Positions 50,051-61,301 of a stretch of DNA of 64,000 bases are shown piece after piece. The DNA is taken from assembly GCF_021869535.1 (NCBI RefSeq), contig NW_026262593.1, forward strand, positions 67,172,322 to 67,236,321. Direction: 5' to 3'. Source of the stretch: Mytilus californianus (Eukaryota; Mollusca; Bivalvia; Mytilida; Mytilidae). The notes under the pieces were generated by a model, which had not been told where the DNA came from, searched no databases, and saw only the letters and a list, made by a program, of their open reading frames with translations. The first letter of the stretch is position 1. Each line of letters starts with the position of its first letter. Position numbers and translations under genes: made by a program.

Positions 50051-51004
50051 CTCGATCATATCGTGCATGGTCATGTATTTTTTCTTTGGTAAGTTCGACC
50101 GCTTTCGGTATGTTGGTGCTCAGTAATCCATAACCCAGATCAGTGCAATCTGTTCAATACTTAACTTTGGTTGTCCAGTATATTAGTTTTCTTGGGATAT
50201 ATAGGATATACTTGTTTTTAGAGGATTCATGGGGTTCAAAACTCTATCATATCGTGCTTGGTCATGTATTTTTTTTTAGGTTATGTTCGGCCGTTTTCGG
50301 TATGTTGTCAATCAATAATCCTTAACCCGGATCTGTGAACTTTATTTAGTACTTAACTTTTGTTTATTAGTCCATTTGCTTTTTTAGGATATATAGGATA
50401 TACCTGTTTTTAGTGGATTCAAGGGCTAAAAACTCGATTATATCGTGCTTGGTGATGTATTTTTTCTTTGGTAAGTTCGACCGCTTTCGGTATGTTGGTG
50501 CTCAGTAATCCATAACCCAGATCAGTGCAATCTGTTCAATACTTAACTTTGGTTGTCCAGTATGTTAGTTTTCTTGGGATATATAGGATATACTTGTTTT
50601 TAGAGGATTCATGGGGTTCAAAACTCTATCATATCGTGCTTGGTCATGTATTTTTTTTTAGGTTATGTTCGGCCGTTTTCGTTATGTTGTCAATCAATAA
50701 TTCCTAACCCAGATCTGTGCACTTTATGCAGTACTTAGTTTTTGTTGCCCATTCCATTTGCGTTCTTATGTTATTCAGGATGTACCTGTTATTATGGGAT
50801 TCTAGGACTAAAAACTCGATCATATCGTGATTGGTCATGTATTTTTTCTTTGGTAAGTTTGGTTGTTTTCGGTATGTTAGCGCTCAGTTATCCTTAACCC
50901 GGATCAGTGCACTCTGTTCAATAGTTAACTTTTGATGCCCAGTATATTAACTTTCTTGAGATATATAGGGTATACCTGTTTTTAGAGGATTCAAGGGTTA
51001 AAAA
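50051..51004 (+). repeat. m6/m24 hybrid, m23, m24, m1, m2
   Basis: m24 at 50051 (with the m5-to-m6 GTGCATGG anchor), m23 50242, m24 50433, m1 50624, m2 50815. The two m24 copies lie 382 bp apart with m23 between, a local dimer duplication. They share GTTGTCCAGTAT with the m24 at 48909, and all three are followed by the same long T run before TAGG, so they come from one recent source. Confidence 0.8.
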
Positions 51005-54000
51005 CTCGATCATATCGTGCTTGGTCATGTATTTTTTCTTAGGTTATGTTCGGCCGTTTTCGGTATGTTGTCAATCAAGTATCCTTAACCCTGATCTGTG
51101 CACTTTATTCAGTACTTAACGTTTGTTGCCCAGTCCATTTGCTTTCTTAGGATATATAGGATATACCTGTTATAAGGGGATTCAAGGGCAAAAAACTCAA
51201 TCTTATCGTGCTTGGTCATGTATTTTTTCTTTGGTAAGTTTGACCTTTTTCGGTATGTTTGCGCTCAGTTATCATTAACCCGGATCAGTGCACTCTGTTC
51301 AGTATTAAACGTTTGTTGCCTAGTATATTAGCTTTCTTGGGATATATAGGGTATACCTGTTTTTAGAGAATTCAAGGGTTCAAAACACGATCATATCGTG
51401 CTTGGTCATGTATTTTTTCTTATGTTAGGTTCGGCCGTTTTCGTTATGTTGTCAATTAATAATCCTTAACCCGGATCTGTGCACTTTATTCCGTACTAAA
51501 CTTCTGCTGCCCCGTCCATTTGCTTTCTTAGGATATATTAGGATATACCTGTTATTAAAGGATTCAAGGGCTGAAAACTCGATCACATTGTGCTTGGACA
51601 TGTATTATTTCTTTTGGAATTTTGGCCGTTTTCGATATGTTGGCGCTCAGTTCTCCTTAACCCGGACCAGTGCACTCTGTTCAATACTCAACATTTATTG
51701 CCCAGTATATTATCTTTCTTGGGATATATAGGGTATATCCGTTTTTAGAGGATTCAAGGGTTCAAAACTCGATCATATTGTACTTGGTCATGTATTTTTC
51801 TTAGGTTATGTTCGGCCCTTTTCGGTATACTAGTATTGTCAATCAATAATCCCTAAACCGGATCTGTGCCCTTTATTCAGCACTTACCTTTTGTTGCCTA
51901 GTTCATTTGCTTTCTTTAGATATGTAGGACATACCTGTTATTAGAGGGTTCAAGGGCTAAAAACTCGATCATATCGTGATTGGTCATGTAATTTTTCTTT
52001 GGTAAGTTTTGCCGTTTTCGGTATGTTGGCGCTCAGTTATCCTTAACCCGGATCATTGCACTCTGTTCAATATTTAACTTTTGTGGCCCAGTATATTAGG
52101 TTTCTTGGGATATATAGGATATAACTGTTTTTAGATGATTTAAGGTTTCAAAACTCGATCACATCGTGCTTGGTCATGTATTTTTTCTTTGGTAAGTTGG
52201 CCGTTTTCGGTATGTTGGCGCTCAGTAATCCTTATTCAGGAACTGTGCACTTTATTCAGTACTTAACTTCTATTGCCCAGTCGATTTGCCTTCTTAGGAT
52301 ATATAGGATATACCTGTCATTAGGGGATTCAAGAGCTGTAAACTCGATCATATCGTGCTTGGACATGTAATTTTTCTTTTGGAATTTTGGCGGTTTTCGA
52401 TATGTTGGCGCTCGGTTATCCTTAACCCAGATCAGTGCACTCTGTTAAATCCTTTACTTTTGTTGCCTTGTCCATTTGCTTTCTTCACGTATAGAGGATA
52501 TGCCTGTTATTAGGGTACTAAAGGTCTAAAAACTCGATCATATCGTGCTTGGTCGTGTATTTTTTCTATGGTAAGTTTTGCCGTTTTCGATATGTTGGTG
52601 CTCAGTAATCCTTAACCCGGATCAGTGCAGTCTGTTCAATACTATACTTTTTTTGTGGCCCAGTATATTAGATTTCTTGGGATATATAGGGTATACCTGT
52701 TTTTAGAGGATTCAAGGGTTGATAATTCGATCATATCGTGCTTGCCCATGTATTTTTTCTTAGGTTAGGTTCGGCCGTTATCGATATGTTGTCAATCAAT
52801 AATCCTTAATCGGGATCTGTACACTTTATTCAGTAGATAACTTCTACTGTCCATTCCATTTGCTTTCTTAGGATATATATAGAGATTATATACCTGTTAT
52901 TAAGGGATTCAAGGGCTAAAAACTCGATCATATCGTGCTTGGTCATGTATTTTTTCTTTGGTGAGTTTAACCGTTTTCGGTATGTTGGCGGTCAGTAATC
53001 CTTAACCCGGACCAGTGCACTCTGTTCAATACTTAACATTTATTGCCCAGTATATTATCTTTCTTGGGATATATAGGGTATATCCGTTTTTTGAGGATTC
53101 AAGGGTTCAAAACTCGATCATATTGTGCTTGGTCATGTATTTTTTCTTAGGTTAGGTTCAGCCGTTTTGGATATGTTGTCAATCAATATTCCTTAACCCG
53201 GATCTGTACACTTTATTCAGTACTTAACTATTGTTGCCCACTTCATTTGCTTTATTAGGATATATAGGATATACATGTTATTAGGGGATTCAAGGTCTAA
53301 AAACTCAATCATATCGTGCTTGGTCAGGTATTTTTTCTTAGGTTATGTTCGGCGATTTTCGGTATGTTGTCAGTCAATTTTCCTTAACCCGGATCTGTGC
53401 AATTTATTCAGTGCTTAACTTTTGTTGCCGAATCCATTTGCTGTCTTAGGATATATAGGATATACCTGTTATTAGGGTATTCCAGGGCTAAAAACTAGAT
53501 CATATCATGCTTGTTCATGTATTTTTTATTTGGTAAGTTCGACCGTTTTCGGTATGTTGGTGCTCAGTAATCCTTAACCCGGATCAGTGCACTCTATTCA
53601 ATATTTTACTTTTTTTGCCCAGTATATTAGCTTTCAAGGGATATATACCTGTTTTAAGAGGATTCACGGGTGCAAAACTCGATCATATCGTGCTTAGTCA
53701 TGTATTTTTTCTTAGGTTAGGTTCGGCCGTTTTCGGTATGTTGTCAATCAATATTCCTTAACCAGGATCTATGCACTTAATTCAGTACTTAGCTGTTGTT
53801 TCTCAGTCCATTTGCTCTCTAAGGATATATAGGATATACCTGTTATTAGTGGATTCAAGGGCTAAAAACTCGATTATATCGTGCTTGGTCATGTATTTTC
53901 TCTTTGGTAAGTTCGACCGTTTTCGGTATGTTGGTGCTGAGTAATCCTTAACCCAGATCAGTGCACTCTGTTCAATACTTAACTTTTGTTGCCCAGTATA

Positions 54001-54251
54001 TTAGCTTTCTTGATATATATAGGGTTTACCTGTTTTTAGGGGATTCACGGGTGCAAAACTCGATCATGTCGTGCTTGGTCATATGTATTTTTTCTTAGGT
54101 TTGGTTTGGCCGTTTTCGGTATGTTGTCAATCAATAATCCTTAACCCGGATCTGTGCACTTTATTTAGTACTTAACTTTTGTTTATTAGTCCATTTGCTT
54201 TTTTAGGATATATAGGATATACCTGTTTTTAGTGGATTCAAGGGCTAAAAA
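51005..54251 (+). repeat. m3/m7 hybrid, then canonical m8-m23
   Basis: Hybrid 51005 (GTTATGTTCGG front, ATCAAGTATCC body of m7), m8 51196, m9 51386, m10 51578, m11 51768, m12 51964, m13 52154, m14 52343, m15 52533, m16 52726, m17 52923, m18 53113, m19 53304, m20 53495, m21 53678, m22 53869, m23 54059. Sixteen monomers in canonical order. m15 has a small T expansion at about 52649-52655. Confidence 0.85.
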
Positions 54252-55964
54252 CTCGATCATATCGTGCATGGTCATGTATTTTTTCTTTGGTAAGTTTGGC
54301 TGTTTCCGGTATGTTGGCGCTCAGTTATCCTTAACCAGGAACTGTGCACTCTGTTCAATACTTAACTTTTGTTGCCCAGTATATCAGTTTTCTTGGGTTA
54401 TAAAGAGTTTACCTGTTTTTAGAGGATTCAAGGGTTCAAAACTCGATCATGTCGTTCTTTGTCATGTATTTACTCTTATGTTAGGTTAGGCCGTTTTCGG
54501 TATGTTGTCAATCAAGTATCCCTAACCCTGATCTGTGCACTTTATTCAGTACTTAACGTTTGTTGCCCAGTCCATTTGCTTTCTTAGGAGATATAGGATA
54601 TACCTGTTATAAGGGGATTCAAGGGCAAAAAACTCAATCTTATCGTGCTTGGTCATGTATTTTTCCTTTGGTAAGTTTGACCGTTTTCGGTATGTTTGCG
54701 CTCAGTTATCATTAACCCGGATCAGTGCACTCTGTTCAGTATTAAACGTTTGTTGCCTAGTATATTAGCTTTCTTGGGATATATAGGGTATACCTGTTTT
54801 TAGGGGATTCAAGGGCTAAAAACTCGATCATATCGTGCATGGTCATGTATTTTTTCTTTGGTAAGTTTGGCTGTTTCCGGTATGTTGGCGCTCAGTTATC
54901 CTTAACCAGGAACTGTGCACTCTGTTCAATACTTAACTTTTGTTGCCCAGTATATCAGTTTTCTTGGGTTATAAAGAGTTTACCTGTTTTTAGAGGATTC
55001 AAGGGTTCAAAACTCGATCATGTCGTTCTTTGTCATGTATTTAATCTTATGTTAGGTTCGGCCGTTTTCGGTATGTTGTCAATCAAGTATCCTTAACCCT
55101 GATCTGTGCACTTTATTCAGTACTTAACGTTTTTTGCCCAGTCCATTTGCTTTCTTAGGATATATAGGATATACCTGTTATAAGGGGATTCAAGGGCAAA
55201 AAACTCAATCTTATCGTGCTTGGTCATGTATTTTTCCTTTGGTAAGTTTGACCGTTTTCGGTATGTTTGCGCTCAGTTATCATTAACCCGGATCAGTGCA
55301 CTCTGTTCAGTATTAAACGTTTGTTGCCTAGTATATTAGCTTTCTTGGGATATATAGGGTATACCTGTTTTTAGGGGATTCAAGGGCTAAAAACTCGATC
55401 ATATCGTGCATGGTCATGTATTTTTTCTTTGGTAAATTTGGCTGTTTCCGGTATGTTGGCGCTCAGTTATCCTTAACCAGGAACTGTGCACTCTGTTCAA
55501 TACTTAACTTTTGTTGCCCAGTATATCAGTTTTCTTGGGTTATAAGGAGTTTACCTGTTTTTAGAGGATTCAAGGGTTCAAAACTCGATCATGTCGTTCT
55601 TTGTCATGTATTTACTCTGATGTTAGGTTCGGCCGTTTTCGGTATGTTGTCAATCAAGTATCCTTAACCCTGATCTGTGCACTTTATTCAGTACTTAACG
55701 TTTGTTGCCCAGTCCATTTGCTTTCTTAGGATATATAGGATATACCTGTTATAAGGGGATTCAAGGGCAAAAAACTCAATCTTATCGTGCTTGGTCATGT
55801 ATTTTTCCTTTGGTAAGTTTGACCGTTTTCGGTATGTTTGCGCTCAGTTATCATTAACCCGGATCAGTGCACTCTGTTCAGTATTAAACGTTTGTTGCCT
55901 AGTATATTAGCTTTCTTGGGATATATAGGGTATACCTGTTTTTAGAGAATTCAAGGGTTCAAAA
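54252..55964 (+). repeat. Tripled 3-mer m6-m7-m8, 571-bp period, first set
   Basis: m6 54252, m7 54442, m8* 54633; m6 54823, m7 55013, m8* 55204; m6 55394, m7 55584, m8 55775. The first two m8 copies end like m5 (CTGTTTTTAGGGG, GGGCTAAAAAC, GTGCATGG), which leads back to m6. Each unit has a private mark: unit 1 TTAGGAGATATAGG, unit 2 ACGTTTTTTGCCC, unit 3 TTATAAGGAG. The three m6-m7-m8 units are otherwise very alike. Confidence 0.9.
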
Positions 55965-58900
55965 CACGATCATATCGTGCTTGGTCATGTATTTTTTCTT
56001 ATGTTAGGTTCGGCCGTTTTCGTTATGTTGTCAATCAATAATCCTTAACCCGGATCTGTGCACTTTATTCCGTACTTAACTTCTGCTGCCCTGTTCATTT
56101 GCTTTCTTAGGATATATATAGGATATACCTGTTATTAAAGGATTCAAGGGCTGAAAACTCGATCACATCGTGCTTGGACATGAATTATTTCTTGTGGAAT
56201 TTTGGCCGTTTTCGATATGTTGGCGCTCAGTTCTCCTTAACCCGGACCAGTGCACTCTGTTCAATACTTAACATTTATTGCCCAGTATATTATCTTTCTT
56301 GGGATATATAGGGTATATCCGTTTTTAGAGGATTCAAGGGTTCAAAACTCGATCATATTGTACTTGGTCATGTATTTTTCTTAGGTTAGATTCGGCCCTT
56401 TTCGGTATACTAGTATTGTCAATCAATAATCCCTAAACCGGATCTGTGCCCTTTATTCAGCACTTACCTTTTGTTGCCTAGTTCATTTGCTTTCTTAAGA
56501 TATGTAGGACATACCTGTTATTAGAGGGTTCAAGGGCTAAAAACTCGATCATATCGTGATTGGTCATGTAATTTTTCTTTGGTAAGTTTTGCCGTTTTCG
56601 GTATGTTGGCGCTCAGTTATCCTTAACCCGGATCATTGCACTCTGTTCAATACTTAACTTTTGTGGCCCAGTATATTAGATTTCTTGGGATATATAGGAT
56701 ATAACTGTTTTTAGATGATTCAAGGTTTCAAAACTCGATCACATCGTGCTTGGTCATGTATTTTTTCTTTGGTAAGTTGGCCGTTTTCGGTATGTTGGCG
56801 CTCAGTAATCCTTATTCAGGAACTGTGCACTTTATTCAGTACTTAACTTCTATTGCCCAGTCGATTTGCCTTCTTAGGATATATAGGATATACCTGTCAT
56901 TAGGGGATTCAAGAGCTGTAAACTCGATCATATCGTGCTTGGGCATGTAATTTTTCTTTTGGAATTTTGGCGGTTTTCGATATGTTGGCGCTCGGTTATC
57001 CTTAACCCAGATCAGTGCACTCTGTTAAATCCTTTACGTTTGTTGCCTTGTCTATTTGTTTTCTTCACGTTTAGAGGATATGCCTGTTATTAGGGTACTA
57101 AAGGTCTAAAAACTCGATCATATCGTGCTTGGTCGTGTATTTTTTCTTTGGTAAGTTTTGCCGTTTTCGGTATGTTGGTGCTCAGTAATCCTTAACCCGG
57201 ATCAGTGCAGTCTGTTCAATACTAAACTTTTGTGGCCCAGTATATTAGATTTCTTGGGATATATAGGGTATACCTGTTTTTAGAGGATTCAAGGGTTGAG
57301 AATTCGATCATATCGTGCTTGCCCATGTATTTTTTCTTAGGTTAGGTTCGGCCGTTATCGATATGTTGTCAATCAATAATCCTTAATCGGGATCTGTACA
57401 CTTTATTCAGTAGATAACTTCTACTGTCCATTCCATTTGCTTTCTTAGGATATATATAGAGATTATATACCTGTTATTGAGGGATTCAAGGGCTAAAAAC
57501 TCGATCATATCGTGCTTGGTCATATATTTTTTCTTTGGTGAGTTTGACCGTTTTCGGTATGTTGGCGCTCAGTAATCCTTAACCCGGACCAGTGCACTCT
57601 GTTCAATACTTAACATTTATTGCCCAGTATATTATCTTTCTTGGGATATATAGGGTATATCCGTTTTTTGAGGATTCAAGGGTTCAAAACTCGATCATAT
57701 TGTGCTTGGTCATGTATTTTTTCTTAGGTTAGGTTCAGCCGTTTTCGGTATGTTGTCAACCAATATTCCTTAACCCGGATCTGTACACTTTATTCAGTAC
57801 TTAACTATTGTTGCCCATTTCATTTGCTTTATTAGGATATAAAGGATATACATGTTATTAGGGGATTCAAGGTCTAAAAACTCAATCATATCGTGCTTGG
57901 TCAGGTATTTTTTCTGAGGTTATGTTCGGCGATTTTCGGTATGTTGTCAGTCAATTTTCCTTAACCCGGATCTGTGCAATTTATTCAGTGCTTAACTTTC
58001 GTTGCCGAATCCATTTGCTGTCTTAGGATATATAGGATATACCTGTTATTAGGGTATTCCAGGGCTAAAAACTAGATCATATCATGCTTGTTCATGTATT
58101 TTTTATTTGGTAAGTTCGACCGTTTTCGGTATGTTGGTGCTCAGTAATCCTAAACCCGGATCAGTGCACTCTATTCAATATTTTACTTTTTTTGCCCAGT
58201 TTATTAGCTTTCAAGGGATATATACCTGTTTTAAGAGGATTCACGGGTGCAAAACTCGATCATATCGTGCTTAGTCATGTATTTTTTCTTAGGTTAGGTT
58301 CGGCCGTTTTCGGTATGTTGTCAATCAATATTCCTTAACCAGGATCTGTGCACTTAATTCAGTACTTAGCTGTTGTTTCTCAGTCCATTTGCTCTCTAAG
58401 GATATATAAGATATACCTGTTATTAGTGGATTCAAGGGCTAAAAACTCGATTATATCGTGCTTGGTCATGTATTTTCTCTTTGGTAAGTTCGACCGTTTT
58501 CGGTATGTTGGTGCTGAGTAATCCTTAACCCAGATCAGTGCACTCTGTTCAATACTTAACTTTTGTTGCCTAGTATATTAGCTTTCTTGGGATATATAGG
58601 GTTTACCTGTTTTTAGGGGATTCACGGGTGCAAAACTCGATCATGTCGTGCTTGGTCATATGTATTTTTTCTTAGGTTTGGTTTGGCCGTTTCGGTATGT
58701 TGTCAATCAATAATCCTTAACCCGGATCTGTGCACTTTATTTAGTACTTAAATTTTGTTTATTAGTCCATTTGCTTTTTTAGGATATATAGGATATACCT
58801 GTTTTTAGTTGATTCAAGGGCTAAAACCTCGATTATATCGTGCTTGTTGATGTATTTTTTCTTTGGTAAGTTCGACCGCTTTCGGTATGTTGGTGCTCAG

Positions 58901-59588
58901 TAATCCATAACCCAGATCAGTGCAATCTGTTCAATACTTAACTTTTGTTGCCCGGTATATTAGTTTTCTTGGGATATATAGGATATACTTGTTTTTAGAG
59001 GATTCATGGGGTTCAAAACTCTATCATATCGTGCTTTGTCATGTATTTTTTCTTAGGTTATGTTCGGCCGTTTTCGTTATGTTGTCAATCAATAATTCCT
59101 AACCCAGATCTGTGCACTTTATGCAGTACTTAATTTTTGTTGCCCATTCCATTTGCTTTCTTATGTTATTCAGGATGTACCTGTTATTAGGGGATTCTAG
59201 GACTAAAAATTCGATCATATCGTGATTGGTCATGTATTTTGTCTTTGGTAAGTTTGGTTGTTTTCGGTATGTTGGCGCTCAGTTATCCTTAACCCGGATC
59301 AGTGCACTCTGTTCAATAGTTAACTTTTGATGCCCAGTATATTAACTTTCTTGAGATATATAGAGTATACCTGTTTTTAGAGGATTCAAGGGAGCTAAAC
59401 TCGATCATATCGTGCTTGGTCAGATATTTTTTTCGGTTAGGTTCGGCCGTTTTCGGTATGTTGTCAATCAATAATCCTTAACCTGGATCTGTGCACTTTA
59501 TGCAGTGCTTAACGTTTGTTGCCCAGTCCATTTGCTTTCTTATGATATATAGGATATACCTGTTTTTAGGGGATTCAAGGGCTAAAAA
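55965..59588 (+). repeat. m9-m24, m1, m2/m4 hybrid, m5
   Basis: m9 55965, m10 56158, m11 56348, m12 56544, m13 56734, m14 56923, m15 57113, m16 57303, m17 57500, m18 57690, m19 57881, m20 58072, m21 58255, m22 58446, m23 58636, m24 58828, m1 59019, m2 59210, m5 59400. The m2 copy ends like m4 (AAGGGAGCTAAACTCG), so m3 and most of m4 are skipped. Confidence 0.86.
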
Positions 59589-61301
59589 CTCGATCATATC
59601 GTGCATGGTCATGTATTTTTTCTTTGGTAAGTTTGGCTGTTTCCGGTATGTTGGCGCTCAGTTATCCTTAACCAGGAACTGTGCACTCTGTTCAATACTT
59701 AACTTTTGTTGCCCAGTATATCAGTTTTCTTGGGTTATAAAGAGTTTACCTGTTTTTAGAGGATTCAAGGGTTCAAAACTCGATCATGTCGTTCTTTGTC
59801 ATGTATTTACTCTTATGTTAGGTTCGGCCGTTTTCGGTATGTTGTCAATCAAGTATCCTTAACCCTGATCTGTGCACTTTATGCAGTACTTAACGTTTGT
59901 TGCCCAGTCCATTTGCTTTCTTAGGAGATATAGGATATACCTGTTATAAGGGGATTCAAGGGCAAAAAACTCAATCTTATCGTGCTTGGTCATGTATTTT
60001 TCCTTTGGTAAGTTTGACCGTTTTCGGTATGTTTGCGCTCAGTTATCATTAACCCGGATCAGTGCACTCTGTTCAGTATTAAACGTTTGTTGCCTAGTAT
60101 ATTAGCTTTCTTGGGATATATAGGGTATACCTGTTTTTAGGGGATTCAAGGGCTAAAAACTCGATCATATCGTGCATGGTCATGTATTTTTTCTTTGGTA
60201 AGTTTGGCTGTTTCCGGTATGTTGGCGCTCAGTTATCCTTAACCAGGAACTGTGCACTCTGTTCAATACTTAACTTTTGTTGCCCAGTATATCAGTTTTC
60301 TTGGGTTATAAAGAGTTTACCTGTTTTTAGAGGATTCAAGGGTTCAAAACTCGATCATGTCGTTCTTTGTCATGTATTTACTCTTATGTTAGGTTCGGCC
60401 GTTTTCGGTATGTTGTCAATCAAGTATCCTTAACCCTGATCTGTGCACTTTATTCAGTACTTAACGTTTTTTGCCCAGTCCATTTGCTTTCTTAGGATAT
60501 ATAGGATATACCTGTTATAAGGGGATTCTAGGGCAAAAAACTCAATCTTATCGTGCTTGGTCATGTATTTTTCCTTTGGTAAGTTTGACCGTTTTCGGTA
60601 TGTTTGCGCTCAGTTATCATTAACCCGGATCAGTGCACTCTGTTCAGTATTAAACGTTTGTTGCCTAGTATATTAGCTTTCTTGGGATATATAGGGTATA
60701 CCTGTTTTTAGGGGATTCAAGGGCTAAAAACTCGATCATATCGTGCATGGTCATGTATTTTTTCTTTGGTAAGTTTGGCTGTTTCCGGTATGTTGGCGCT
60801 CAGTTATCCTTAACCAGGAACTGTGCACTCTGTTCAATACTTAACTTTTGTTGCCCAGTATATCAGTTTTCTTGGGTTATAAGGAGTTTACCTGTTTTTA
60901 GAGGATTCAAGGGTTCAAAACTCGATCATGTCGTTCTTTGTCATGTATTTACTCTGATGTTAGGTTCGGCCGTTTTCGGTATGTTGTCAATCAAGTATCC
61001 TTAACCCTGATCTGTGCACTTTATTCAGTACTTAACGTTTGTTGCCCAGTCCATTTGCTTTCTTAGGATATATAGGATATACCTGTTATAAGGGGATTCA
61101 AGGGCAAAAAACTCAATCTTATCGTGCTTGGTCATGTATTTTTCCTTTGGTAAGTTTGACCGTTTTTGGTATGTTTGCGCTCAGTTATCATTAACCCGGA
61201 TCAGTGCACTCTGTTCAGTATTAAACGTTTGTTGCCTAGTATATTAGCTTTCTTGGGATATATAGGGTATACCTGTTTTTAGAGAATTCAAGGGTTCAAA
61301 A
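59589..61301 (+). repeat. Tripled 3-mer m6-m7-m8, second set
   Basis: m6 59589, m7 59779, m8* 59970; m6 60160, m7 60350, m8* 60541; m6 60731, m7 60921, m8 61112. All anchors are 5,337 bp after the first set, and the three private unit marks (TTAGGAGATATAGG, ACGTTTTTTGCCC, TTATAAGGAG) come in the same order, so the triplication existed before the larger duplication. Confidence 0.9.
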
